Under the pieces are notes generated by a model, which was not told the origin of the DNA, did no database searches, and saw nothing but the letters and a program-made list of their open reading frames with translations. A stretch of DNA of 7,573 nt from Acholeplasmataceae bacterium (lineage in GTDB: Bacteria > Bacillota > Negativicutes > Acidaminococcales > Acidaminococcaceae). Both the position numbers and the translations under genes were made by a program. Within the stretch, counting starts at the first letter, position 1. Each line of letters opens with the position of its first letter. Shown one piece after another: positions 1-6,996 of this stretch. The stretch spans positions 1 through 7,573 of the forward strand of contig JAAYAE010000194.1 of the NCBI GenBank assembly GCA_012719555.1, given 5' to 3'.

Positions 1-1335
1 GATAACGGTACAACCGTTACCAATGTGTCGGCGGCAGGCAGCTTAGCCTACGACGGCTCTGGGATTACAACTAAAACTAATGCCGGTACATATAATGACG
101 TGCTGAGCGCCAGCGGCTTGGATTTGAAGAACTACAAGGTTGATTACGTAACCGGGGATATGACTGTTAACAAAGCCCAACTTACATTTGCGGTGGATCC
201 AAAAACTAAAACATACGGGGATACAAATCCTGACCTTACAGGCAGTTTTGATACTACGGTATCAGGGTTTAAAAATGGGGATGAAATTAATCTAGGTACA
301 GATGGCAAGATTTCCTCAATTCAACTAAATGACAATGGTCAGGCCACCATAACTGATAAATCTTCTTCTCAAGTAAGTGGATTTAACATTACTACTGATG
401 CTACACAGTACAGTAATGTTGGCAAGTATGATATTAATGGGACTGGGTTTGCGTTGACCAATTATGATGTAGCTTATAAACAAAATGTACTAACTATTAA
501 TAAAGCACCACTTACATATACGGTAGATGACCTGACCAAGATTTATGGTGAAAATCCATTGTACGCCGGTACATACAGTGGATTGAAAGGTACGAATGAT
601 ACAACTGTTTTAGGTGGATTGACTCCAAGTATTACCGGTGCTAACCAGACTAGCTCAGTGGGGACCTATGATTTAACGGCCAATTTTGCTGATATTATTA
701 CTCAATTTAGTAACTATGATTTGACCACTAATAGTGGAAAGTTAACTATTACACCAGCGAATTTAAACTTTACGGCTGATGGTGGGCGTGATTATGGTAT
801 TAATTCTAGCGTTAACGACTTTACATATACGCCTACTAAAGGTGTTGCCGAATCCGCGGAAGCCAGCACTGCTAACGATGGTAAGTTGAAATCCTGGGAC
901 AGTAGTTCTGCTAGCAATTTGTCAACCCTAGAAGGGTTTGCAAAAAATGGAACTGATGCATTAATTTTGTGGACTACGGATAAAAACGGTAATAGAACGC
1001 AAATTGGTAAAGTTACTTCTGTTAAATTTGATAGTAATAACAATATAGTTGGGTATGAATTATTAGATGGTAGTTTCACAAGAGATAACAGTACTTGCCA
1101 ACTTGGAAGTCTGAATTATAACTGGATTTTTACCGGTGGAAGTTATAAAATTAGCGAACTTCCTATACCGGGTGAGACACCTTATCAGACAGTCGTACGC
1201 GATAGCAACACCATAGGTGGCTATCGTACTGTACAAGATAGAACCAGCATTTTATTTTTAAGAGTTATTGATAGTGGAATAAATATTGCGGGGGATAGTT
1301 TGAAAGTAGATGATGTATTGAAATATACCATTTAG
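1..1335 (+). CDS. C-terminal part of a large MBG-repeat / filamentous-haemagglutinin-like surface protein (5' end outside window)
   Basis: The frame is open from base 1, giving 444 visible residues. A GTG at base 25 is internal, not a start. The protein is built of degenerate beta-rich repeats of the MBG type, each opening with a 'KA(Q/P)LT(F/Y)..D' strand and a 'YG' turn. One unit is cut by the window edge. The next start near residues 58 (KAQLTF, then TYGDTNPDL), 168 (KAPLTY, then IYGENP) and 252 (PANLNF, then DYGINS); the last is short. Residues from about 285 to 444 are not repeat-like and contain the only cysteine, in 'STCQLGS'. The Thr/Ser/Asn/Gly/Asp-rich composition fits a secreted, extracellular beta-helix or beta-sandwich adhesin. 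No membrane anchor, LPXTG motif or terminal aromatic beta-barrel is visible, so secretion by a separate TpsB-type partner is more likely than autotransport (inference). Binding target unknown. A strong terminator follows 9 bases after the stop. Confidence 0.8.
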   Translation, partial: DNGTTVTNVSAAGSLAYDGSGITTKTNAGTYNDVLSASGLDLKNYKVDYVTGDMTVNKAQLTFAVDPKTKTYGDTNPDLTGSFDTTVSGFKNGDEINLGTDGKISSIQLNDNGQATITDKSSSQVSGFNITTDATQYSNVGKYDINGTGFALTNYDVAYKQNVLTINKAPLTYTVDDLTKIYGENPLYAGTYSGLKGTNDTTVLGGLTPSITGANQTSSVGTYDLTANFADIITQFSNYDLTTNSGKLTITPANLNFTADGGRDYGINSSVNDFTYTPTKGVAESAEASTANDGKLKSWDSSSASNLSTLEGFAKNGTDALILWTTDKNGNRTQIGKVTSVKFDSNNNIVGYELLDGSFTRDNSTCQLGSLNYNWIFTGGSYKISELPIPGETPYQTVVRDSNTIGGYRTVQDRTSILFLRVIDSGINIAGDSLKVDDVLKYTI

Positions 1336-1344
1336 TAAGCAGCA

Positions 1345-1399
1345 AAAAGGGGAGGTATCTCCAGCACATAATTTTTGTGTTGAAGATGCCTCCCCTTTT
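1345..1399 (+). terminator. Intrinsic terminator after the MBG-repeat protein
   Basis: A long inverted repeat pairs 1345-1368 with 1376-1399 around a 7-base loop (TAATTTT). The 24-bp stem has one C-A mismatch and two G-U pairs. The base of the stem is AAAAGGGGAGG pairing with CCTCCCCTTTT, so the A tract and T tract make it a plausible terminator in both directions. It sits directly behind the adhesin stop and before the lcp promoter. Confidence 0.85.
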
Positions 1400-1415
1400 G
1401 TTTGAAATTTAAAGT

Positions 1416-1444
1416 TTGACTGTAAGAACAGCTATTGTTATACT
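1416..1444 (+). promoter_or_regulatory. Sigma-A-type promoter for the LCP gene
   Basis: TTGACT (1416-1421) and TATACT (1439-1444) are separated by 17 bp, and a TGT extended -10 element lies at 1436-1438. The expected start of transcription is near 1451, about 30 bases before the ATG. The promoter lies downstream of the adhesin terminator, so lcp is probably transcribed on its own. A purine-rich ribosome-binding site (GGAAGAGGA) ends about 8 bases before the ATG at 1482. Confidence 0.75.
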
Positions 1445-1481
1445 TTTACTATCTATTACATAAGGGAAGAGGATATACACA

Positions 1482-2924
1482 ATGCATTTAAAAAACAGGC
1501 GTTTAGCCATTATTGCAACCATTATCATAGTAGTACTTAGTTATATGACCTATAAATATATCTTGGCGGATCAATTAGGCAGCAATTCTATAGATAATTT
1601 ATCGCGTTCTGACCGTTTGAATTTGAAAAAAAATATAGTAGTAATGGGAGTAGATAAACGTGACGGCGATGTAGGCCGCTCGGATACCCTTTTTGTAGTT
1701 ATGTTTGATGCTAAAAATAATCATGCGTCTCTACTATCTATACCACGTGACACAATGGTTAAGATCCCAAAAAATGGTTGGGATAAGATAAATCATGCGT
1801 ATGCTTATGGTGGACACAAAATGACAGAGCAGACCGTAGAAGAATTTTTGGGTATTCAAATCAATAACTATGTGGTTATTGATTTCAAGGGTTTTGTAAA
1901 CATTATAGATGCTATTGGAGGCATAGATATTGATGTAGAAAAGGATATGTATTATTCTGATCCATATGACGATGATGGATTGGTTATTGATCTTAAAAAG
2001 GGAAAACAACATTTAGATGGCAAGAAAGCTATTGAATATGTTCGCTATCGTGATGAAGAAGGGGATATTGGACGTATTAAGCGGCAGCAGAAGTTTATCG
2101 CTGCAGCATACGATAAGATTACCAGTGCCCAAATACTATTGAAAGTACCGGGATTGGTAAAAGAAATTATGTCCATGATTAAGACAGATATGTCCCTAAG
2201 CGATATGGCTACCTTGGCTAAAGCTATGCATACAGAGATGAAAGCAAGCGGTGGGTTAGCTATGGCTACTGTACCAGGTGAACCAGCTTATATTGAAGAT
2301 ATCAGCTATTGGATTCCCGATATGACGGATTTACGTGCGCAAATGGTTACTATGCAAGGTGCTACTATGAACTCCAAGTATCGCTTAGCTGCAGAGCGGT
2401 ATGAAGATGAATATACAAAACTGTTGCAAGTTCCAACAGAAGGAGAAAAGTCTGAAGGCGCAGATAAAACCGTCAAAATTATAAAAAAACCTACCAGTAA
2501 AGAACTGCAAAATGCCGTTAAGATAGCACAGGAAACTGACAAAAAACTTTCTGGTACCAAGGCAGAAGATTCAGATAGTAAGACGGAAAAAGAAACTGGT
2601 ACAAAAATAAACAATCAAGAAGTTACTAAACCAAGCACAACACAAGCCCCTGCAGAAAAAGCAGTGCGTGTGCAAATCATTAATTGTAGTGGAAATCCTG
2701 AATATACAGATAAAGTTGTTTCATTGGCGCGTAGTGCTGGTTTAGTCGTAACAGGTACAGGTTCTGGAGAGATTATTGCTAATACTCAGGTGGTGTCATC
2801 TTCCTCAGCAGGAACTATTATTAGTAAACTAGCTGACTTACCTTTCCGTTATGCCTTGAGAGTAGTAAGTAACCCAAATGCCGGAGTTGAAGGGACTATT
2901 TATATTGGAGAAGACTTTAATTAA
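1482..2924 (+). CDS. LytR-CpsA-Psr (LCP) family protein with C-terminal LytR_C domain
   Basis: The 480-residue protein has a short basic N-terminus and one membrane segment (about residues 8-28), placing the rest outside the cytoplasmic membrane. The LCP catalytic domain spans about residues 50-210 and shows the family signatures in order: GRSDT (65-69), SIPRDT (86-91), KINHAYAYGG (102-111), GGIDIDV (146-152), YVRYRD (186-191) and GRIKRQQKF (197-205). These include the Arg and Asp residues that bind the pyrophosphate lipid substrate and metal in characterised members. A charged, low-complexity linker (about 315-394, rich in K/E/S/T) leads to a LytR_C domain (about 395-478, starting VRVQIINCSG). 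LCP enzymes move glycopolymers from undecaprenyl-pyrophosphate to peptidoglycan. If the host is diderm and lacks wall teichoic acid, the polymer attached here is unknown. The ATG is supported by the ribosome-binding site and by the position of the membrane segment. Confidence 0.93.
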   Translation: MHLKNRRLAIIATIIIVVLSYMTYKYILADQLGSNSIDNLSRSDRLNLKKNIVVMGVDKRDGDVGRSDTLFVVMFDAKNNHASLLSIPRDTMVKIPKNGWDKINHAYAYGGHKMTEQTVEEFLGIQINNYVVIDFKGFVNIIDAIGGIDIDVEKDMYYSDPYDDDGLVIDLKKGKQHLDGKKAIEYVRYRDEEGDIGRIKRQQKFIAAAYDKITSAQILLKVPGLVKEIMSMIKTDMSLSDMATLAKAMHTEMKASGGLAMATVPGEPAYIEDISYWIPDMTDLRAQMVTMQGATMNSKYRLAAERYEDEYTKLLQVPTEGEKSEGADKTVKIIKKPTSKELQNAVKIAQETDKKLSGTKAEDSDSKTEKETGTKINNQEVTKPSTTQAPAEKAVRVQIINCSGNPEYTDKVVSLARSAGLVVTGTGSGEIIANTQVVSSSSAGTIISKLADLPFRYALRVVSNPNAGVEGTIYIGEDFN

Positions 2925-2967
2925 TAGCCAAATTTCTCTAAAAAGTAATATTTTTTACACAAAAGGG

Positions 2968-2986
2968 CTTGCATAATGTATACAAG
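2968..2986. promoter_or_regulatory. Operator-like dyad covering the -35 box and spacer
   Basis: CTTGCATA (2968-2975) and TATACAAG (2979-2986) are 8-bp half-sites with one mismatch, separated by ATG. The centre includes the palindrome TGTATACA (2977-2984), which resembles operators of some GntR-family repressors. Its place over the -35 box and spacer is where a repressor would block RNA polymerase. The identity of any regulator is unknown. Confidence 0.35.
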
Positions 2987-2997
2987 AATGCTACAAT
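2969..2997 (+). promoter_or_regulatory. Promoter of a short transcription unit downstream of lcp
   Basis: TTGCAT (2969-2974) and TACAAT (2992-2997) are 17 bp apart, with an extended -10 TGC just before the -10 box. Transcription should begin near 3004. An intrinsic terminator ends only about 50 bases later, so the promoter does not obviously serve the MATE gene, which has its own promoter at 3070-3098. Confidence 0.55.
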
Positions 2998-3003
2998 TAG
3001 CTT

Positions 3004-3056
3004 GTAAGAATTAAATAGCCCCTCATTTGGCCCTTCATAGTAAGGGCTTTTTTTTT
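3004..3056 (+). ncRNA. Possible ~50-nt small RNA between lcp and the MATE gene
   Basis: The predicted start from the 2969-2997 promoter and the T tract ending at 3056 delimit a transcript of about 50 nt. It has an unpaired 5' part containing AGCCCCUC (3017-3024) and a 3' terminator hairpin. A single-stranded C-rich patch in front of a terminator is typical of small RNAs in Firmicutes that pair with Shine-Dalgarno sequences. There is no recognisable RNA family, and no open frame with a ribosome-binding site. The alternative is that this is only the distal terminator of lcp. Confidence 0.3.
3030..3056 (+). terminator. Intrinsic terminator between lcp and the MATE gene
   Basis: GCCCTT (3030-3035) pairs with AAGGGC (3042-3047) around the loop CATAGT, followed directly by nine T residues (3048-3056). 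It is 106 bases beyond the lcp stop and upstream of the MATE promoter. It therefore insulates the two genes and would also end any transcript from the promoter at 2969-2997. Confidence 0.85.
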
Positions 3057-3069
3057 GCCTCATATCTTT

Positions 3070-3098
3070 TTGACCATACAGTCACAGCGTGTTATAAT
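3070..3098 (+). promoter_or_regulatory. Strong sigma-A-type promoter for the MATE gene
   Basis: TTGACC (3070-3075) and TATAAT (3093-3098) are spaced by 17 bp, with a TGT extended -10 element at 3090-3092. The expected start near 3105 leaves a leader of about 50 bases that contains the heptamer repeat and a weak ribosome-binding site. It lies just after the terminator at 3030-3056, which makes the pump gene an independent unit. Confidence 0.8.
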
Positions 3099-3118
3099 AA
3101 CTAAATCCACGTAAGTAG

Positions 3119-3140
3119 TTAAGAATTAAGAATTAAGAAT
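3119..3140 (+). repeat. Tandem heptamer TTAAGAA x3 in the MATE leader
   Basis: Three exact copies of TTAAGAA (3119-3125, 3126-3132, 3133-3139) plus one further base in register form a simple sequence repeat. It is transcribed and ends just before the weak Shine-Dalgarno region GAGAAGTG (3141-3148). Changes in copy number would alter the leader length but not the reading frame. Confidence 0.85.
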
Positions 3141-3155
3141 GAGAAGTGAATACGA

Positions 3156-4547
3156 ATGGTAATAAATGAAATTGAAGATGCAGGTAAAAATATACTAGGG
3201 TATGAGCCTATAAACAAACTGCTTAAAATGTTTGCAGGCCCGGCCATAATTTCTATGCTGGCTAGCTCCCTTTATAATATTATTGATCAAATTTTTATTG
3301 GGCACGCAGTAGGATATTTGGGTATTGCGGCTACAACTATTGCCTTTCCTATAGTCACCATAGTTATGTCGGTTGGTACATTATTGGGGGTAGGAGGTAG
3401 TGCTTTTGCTGCCATTAAATTAGGCGAAGGGAATAAAAAAGACGCTGAGCGTATCCTTAATACTGTTGCAGGCGTACTTTTAGTAGTCAGTCTTTGTCTA
3501 GTAGTGCTTGGGCTTTTATTTTTAGAACCAATATTGACACTATTTGGTGCTACTGATGCTACTATGCTTTGTAGCAAGCAATTTGGCGGAGTTATGATTG
3601 CAATCATTCCACTTACAACATATGTCATAGCTTTAGCAAATATGGCGAGAACAGACGGTAATCCTCGTTTATCCATGCGGGCATTGGTAGGCGGAGTAAT
3701 AATAAATATAATACTAGCGCCTATTTTTATTTTTAGGTGTGGCTGGGGAGTTTTAGGCGCAGCTCTAGCAACTGCTTGTGCACAAGCATTCTCTGTTTGT
3801 GTTTTAGTTTGGTATTTTACAAAATGTGGTAAAATGCGTTTTAATAAATATGATTTTTTTCACCCACACAGAGTACTTTTGAATAGAGTGATGGCAATAG
3901 GAGCTTCTAGCGGTTTGGTACAGATTAGCGCTACTATATTGCAAATAGTTTTGAATAATTCCCTATTATATTATGGAAACCTAGAGACTATTGGAGGGGA
4001 CGCCGCTATTGGAGCTATGGGCATTGTAATGAAGGTAAATATGGTATTTATTTCTATATGCATTGGCATTGGCATTGGAGCTCAGCCTATTGTGGGATTT
4101 AATAGGGGGGCGGAACAATATAAACGGGTTAAGACTGTTTACAAAACGGCGGCTAAATGGGCTACATTGATTACCTGTATTGGTTGGTCTTGTTGTATGT
4201 TTATGCCTCATGCTATCTTACAGATTTTTGGTAGTGGCAGTTCCCCAGGGTTTTTAAATTTTGCTACAGATTGCATGCGTTTATTTTTAGGTGGCGTGTT
4301 TACAGCGGGGTTCCAGATTATTTCTACAAGTTATTTCCAAGCAACAGGACAGCCGCTTAAAGCTTCAATATTATCTCTTATGCGGCAATTTATCTTGTTG
4401 ATACCATTAATAGTTATGCTGCCTATATGGTTTGGCCTCTATGGAATTTTATATGCAGGAGTTATTGCAGATTTAATATCGGCTACATGTGTTTTTATCT
4501 TTATTTATAGAGAAATGAAAAAATTGGATAAGTTAATAACTGCATAA
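3156..4547 (+). CDS. MATE family multidrug efflux transporter (MepA-like)
   Basis: The 463-residue protein is highly hydrophobic throughout, with about twelve membrane segments in two homologous halves, the usual length and shape for MATE exporters. These are antiporters that use a sodium or proton gradient to expel drugs and other organic cations. The N-terminus (LGYEPINKLLKMFAGPAIIS, then SSLYNIIDQIFIGH) and the first-half loop 'GVGGSAFAAIKLGEGNKKDAERILN' match the MepA-like branch. The second half contains 'ISICIGIGIGAQPIVGFNRGA' and 'FQATGQPLKA', also typical. The substrate cannot be read from sequence. The ATG is preceded only by the weak ribosome-binding site GAGAAGTG, but the start agrees with the family N-terminus. 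It has its own promoter and faces tex tail to tail, so it is probably monocistronic. No regulator gene sits next to it. Confidence 0.9.
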   Translation: MVINEIEDAGKNILGYEPINKLLKMFAGPAIISMLASSLYNIIDQIFIGHAVGYLGIAATTIAFPIVTIVMSVGTLLGVGGSAFAAIKLGEGNKKDAERILNTVAGVLLVVSLCLVVLGLLFLEPILTLFGATDATMLCSKQFGGVMIAIIPLTTYVIALANMARTDGNPRLSMRALVGGVIINIILAPIFIFRCGWGVLGAALATACAQAFSVCVLVWYFTKCGKMRFNKYDFFHPHRVLLNRVMAIGASSGLVQISATILQIVLNNSLLYYGNLETIGGDAAIGAMGIVMKVNMVFISICIGIGIGAQPIVGFNRGAEQYKRVKTVYKTAAKWATLITCIGWSCCMFMPHAILQIFGSGSSPGFLNFATDCMRLFLGGVFTAGFQIISTSYFQATGQPLKASILSLMRQFILLIPLIVMLPIWFGLYGILYAGVIADLISATCVFIFIYREMKKLDKLITA

Positions 4548-4551
4548 AAGA

Positions 4552-4628
4552 TAACATTAAAAGAGAAATCCCCTGAGCATAAATTTTTAATTAGGCTCAG
4601 GGGATTATTTCTTTAAATTTTAATGTTA
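4552..4628. terminator. Bidirectional terminator between the MATE gene and tex
   Basis: The core is a perfect 12-bp stem, AATCCCCTGAGC (4567-4578) with GCTCAGGGGATT (4595-4606), around an AT-rich 16-base loop. It is flanked by an outer perfect 11-bp repeat, TAACATTAAAA (4552-4562) with TTTTAATGTTA (4618-4628). The outer right arm overlaps the tex stop codon (4626-4628). T-rich DNA lies beyond the core on both strands, so it should stop transcription from both convergent genes. Confidence 0.8.
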
Positions 4629-6794
4629 TTCTTTTTTCGTGACTTTTTTCAGACTAAGGCCTATACGATTGCGTTGTTCGTCAATACTTATAATAATCGG
4701 TTCAATAATATCACCTACAGAAACTACATCCAAAGGATGTTTAAAATATTTTGTGCTAAGTTCTGATTTGTGGATTAGCCCACTGACTTTCAAGCCAATA
4801 TCTACAAAAACTCCAAAGTCCACGACATTTTGGACTGTGCCTAGCACCTTGGTACCAATGGCTAAATCAGAAAGCTTGGTAACTTTCTTGCGACTCATGG
4901 GAGCAGGAGAATCTTCTCTAGGATCACGGCCGGGCTTAGAAAGAGCAGATAAAATGTCAGTTACAGTAGGAATGCCGGCATTTAATTTAAGGGCTAAAAT
5001 TTCCGGATTAGCCTGAGCAGCAGCAGTTTGCACAGAGGAACTGTTGGCAGAAAAATCTTTTAGCGTAAAACCTAATTCGTTTAAAATAGCTTCTGCCAAT
5101 TTGTAACTTTCCGGATGGACCGAAGTATTATCTAAGGGGTTCTTACTATTTTGAATGCGGAGAAAACCTGCACATTGCGTAAAGGCGGCAGGACCTAAAC
5201 GAGCAACTTTTAATAGTTCTTTTCTATTTGTGAAACGGCCATTCTCACTGCGATAGGCAATGATATTTTTTGCTACGGGAGCACTTATTCCGGCCACATA
5301 GGTTAAAAGCGCAGGTGAGGATGTATTTAGTTCTACGCCTACATGATTAACGCAGGATTCTACAACGTTACCTAATGTTCCAGTCAATTCTTTTTGGTTG
5401 ACGTCATGTTGGTACTGTCCAACGCCAATAGCTTTGGGCTCAATTTTTACTAATTCTGCTAGGGGATCTTGTACACGGCGGGCGATAGAAACAGCTCCAC
5501 GGATAGAAACATCAAGTTCCGGTAATTCTTCCCGAGCAAGTTTGGAAGCAGAATATACGGAAGCTCCAGCTTCACTGGTAATAACATATGCCATATTTAG
5601 CTTATGTTTTTCTATCATTTGTGCTGTAAATTCTTCAGTTTCGTAGGAGGCAGTTCCATTACCAATAGAAGCTAAAGTAACATTATTATCTTTGACCATT
5701 TTTAAAAAATCAGCTTCAGCCTGTTTATTTTGTCGCTCGCTACCGGTAATGTTTAACACCCCAATTGATAAAATATCACCCTGTGGACCAACTACTGCAC
5801 ATTTACAGCCTGTCCTATATCCGGGGTCTAGACCTAAAACAGTATGTCCGCCCAAAGGTTGTTGTAAAAGTAGTTGACGCAGGTTACTGGCAAATACCGC
5901 TATAGCTTGTTTTTCTGCTTTTTCTGTTAATTCGCTACGCACTTCTCGTTCTAAAGCTGGAAATATAAGGCGCTTATAAGCGTCCGCTACGGCATTTGTA
6001 TATAGCTCGGTGAAAGTACCGGATGGTTTTATTTGTAGTTTTCGGCTAATAATACCTAAAATAGCTTCACTTGGTAGATTTAATTTTAGTTTTAGACAGG
6101 CTTTATTTTCACCTCTATTAAGTGCCAAAATCCTATGAGGAGGAAGTTGTTTAATTGGTTCAGAATAAGTTTTATACATGAGAAAATCTTTCCCGGTAAT
6201 ATCGTCAACGCATAATTCTGAAGCTAGTTCAGCGTTGCGCCAAAGTTCTTTGCGTACCAAATCGCGAATATCAGCACGGTCTGATATTGTTTCTGCAACA
6301 ATATCAGAGGCTCCGGCCCACGCCTCTTCCGGGCTATTTACTCCTTTTTCTGCATCCAAATGGTAGGTTGCTAGTACATCTAAGGAAACAAGGGGAGTTC
6401 CTTGAGCAATTATTAATTCTGCTAATGGTTCTAAGCCTCTTTCACGTGCAATCATAGCGCGTGTTCGCTTTTTCTGTTTATAGGGTAAATATAAGTCTTC
6501 TAATTCCTGTAACTTAGAAGTAGCTTTAATAGCAGTTTCTAACTCTTGAGTAAGCTTTCCCTGAGCGGTAATGGTAGATAAAATTTCTTCACGGCGTTGT
6601 GCTAGATTGCGTAAATATTGCGCACGTTCGCTAATATTTCTAATTTGTTCTTCGTCTAGAGAACCGGTCACTTCTTTGCGGTAACGGGAAACGAAGGGAA
6701 TAGTGTTTCCTTCATCTAGCAACCCTAAGGTAGCAGTTACTTTGTGGGGTGTGATTTTCAGTTCTTTGGCAATAAGGGCAGCAATATCATTCAT
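4626..6794 (-). CDS. tex: Tex, S1-domain RNA-binding transcription accessory protein
   Basis: At 722 residues this is a full-length Tex/YhgF protein. The N-terminal helical Tex_N region (about 1-190) includes the conserved PFVSRYRKE and LYLPYKQKKRTRA. A YqgF/RNase-H-like fold begins near residue 319, with LGLDPGYRTG (Asp323). The strongly conserved YQHDV lies at 461-465. Helix-hairpin-helix motifs run about 496-560 (YVAGIS...AKNIIAYR, then NRKELLKVARLGPAAFTQCAGFLRI). DPREDSPAPM precedes a C-terminal S1 domain starting near Gly647 (GTKVLGTVQNVVDFGVFVDIG). Tex binds nucleic acids in the cytoplasm and has been linked to transcription and, in some species, to toxin or virulence gene expression; its exact biochemical job is not settled. 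The YqgF fold is thought to be catalytically inactive in studied members. The ATG is preceded by GCAGG nine bases upstream. It is a single gene, convergent with the MATE gene and divergent from perR. Confidence 0.95.
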   Translation of the reverse strand: MNDIAALIAKELKITPHKVTATLGLLDEGNTIPFVSRYRKEVTGSLDEEQIRNISERAQYLRNLAQRREEILSTITAQGKLTQELETAIKATSKLQELEDLYLPYKQKKRTRAMIARERGLEPLAELIIAQGTPLVSLDVLATYHLDAEKGVNSPEEAWAGASDIVAETISDRADIRDLVRKELWRNAELASELCVDDITGKDFLMYKTYSEPIKQLPPHRILALNRGENKACLKLKLNLPSEAILGIISRKLQIKPSGTFTELYTNAVADAYKRLIFPALEREVRSELTEKAEKQAIAVFASNLRQLLLQQPLGGHTVLGLDPGYRTGCKCAVVGPQGDILSIGVLNITGSERQNKQAEADFLKMVKDNNVTLASIGNGTASYETEEFTAQMIEKHKLNMAYVITSEAGASVYSASKLAREELPELDVSIRGAVSIARRVQDPLAELVKIEPKAIGVGQYQHDVNQKELTGTLGNVVESCVNHVGVELNTSSPALLTYVAGISAPVAKNIIAYRSENGRFTNRKELLKVARLGPAAFTQCAGFLRIQNSKNPLDNTSVHPESYKLAEAILNELGFTLKDFSANSSSVQTAAAQANPEILALKLNAGIPTVTDILSALSKPGRDPREDSPAPMSRKKVTKLSDLAIGTKVLGTVQNVVDFGVFVDIGLKVSGLIHKSELSTKYFKHPLDVVSVGDIIEPIIISIDEQRNRIGLSLKKVTKKE

Positions 6795-6856
6795 GCAAAA
6801 ATACCTGCTTTCTAATAGTGTTTTTACTTTTAAGCTTTTTGTAAGCTAGCCTGCAA

Positions 6857-6883
6857 TTGCATATGTGTAGTACACAATGGCAA
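6857..6883. promoter_or_regulatory. 27-bp dyad (operator candidate) upstream of tex, overlapping a possible tex promoter
   Basis: The region has dyad symmetry centred on base 6870: TTGC, three bases, TGTGTA-G-TACACA, three bases, GCAA (10 of 13 pairs match). On the minus strand TTGCCA (6883-6878) and TGCAAT (6861-6856) lie 16 bp apart and could be the tex -35 and -10 boxes, so a protein bound here would cover the promoter. Another perfect palindrome, TGCAATTGCA (6852-6861), overlaps its left edge. No T run follows, so it is not a typical terminator. Regulator unknown. Confidence 0.4.
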
Positions 6884-6953
6884 TAATACTAGGCAAATAA
6901 CTCGTAACCTTATAAATTCGCTGTAATGTCTAAAAGTCCTGCAAAATAAATAT

Positions 6954-6982
6954 TTGACATATATCGGAGGCTTTATTATAAT
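6954..6982 (+). promoter_or_regulatory. Consensus sigma-A promoter for perR
   Basis: A perfect TTGACA (6954-6959) and a perfect TATAAT (6977-6982) are separated by 17 bp. Transcription should start near 6989, leaving a leader of about 75 bases that includes the Per-box-like operator at 6997-7011. An unrestrained promoter this good would be strong, which fits a gene held down by a repressor. Confidence 0.88.
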
Positions 6983-6996
6983 GAAAAAGTAAGAAA

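Noticed and set aside
25..27. GTG as a start codon for the first coding region
   Set aside because: The same frame is open to base 1 and the residues before it continue the repeat pattern. There is no ribosome-binding site, so the gene is cut by the window edge.
1..1335. Repeats as a CRISPR array or mobile element
   Set aside because: The repeats are degenerate at DNA level, keep the reading frame and encode protein domains. There are no identical short repeats with unique spacers, and no transposase or terminal inverted repeats.
2306..2614. Minus-strand open frame inside the LCP gene
   Set aside because: It lies antisense to the strongly supported LCP coding sequence, in the low-complexity linker region, with no recognisable protein features.
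2925..3155. Riboswitch or T-box leader upstream of the MATE gene
   Set aside because: The hairpin-terminator is upstream of the MATE promoter rather than between promoter and gene. I see no conserved riboswitch core or T-box sequence.
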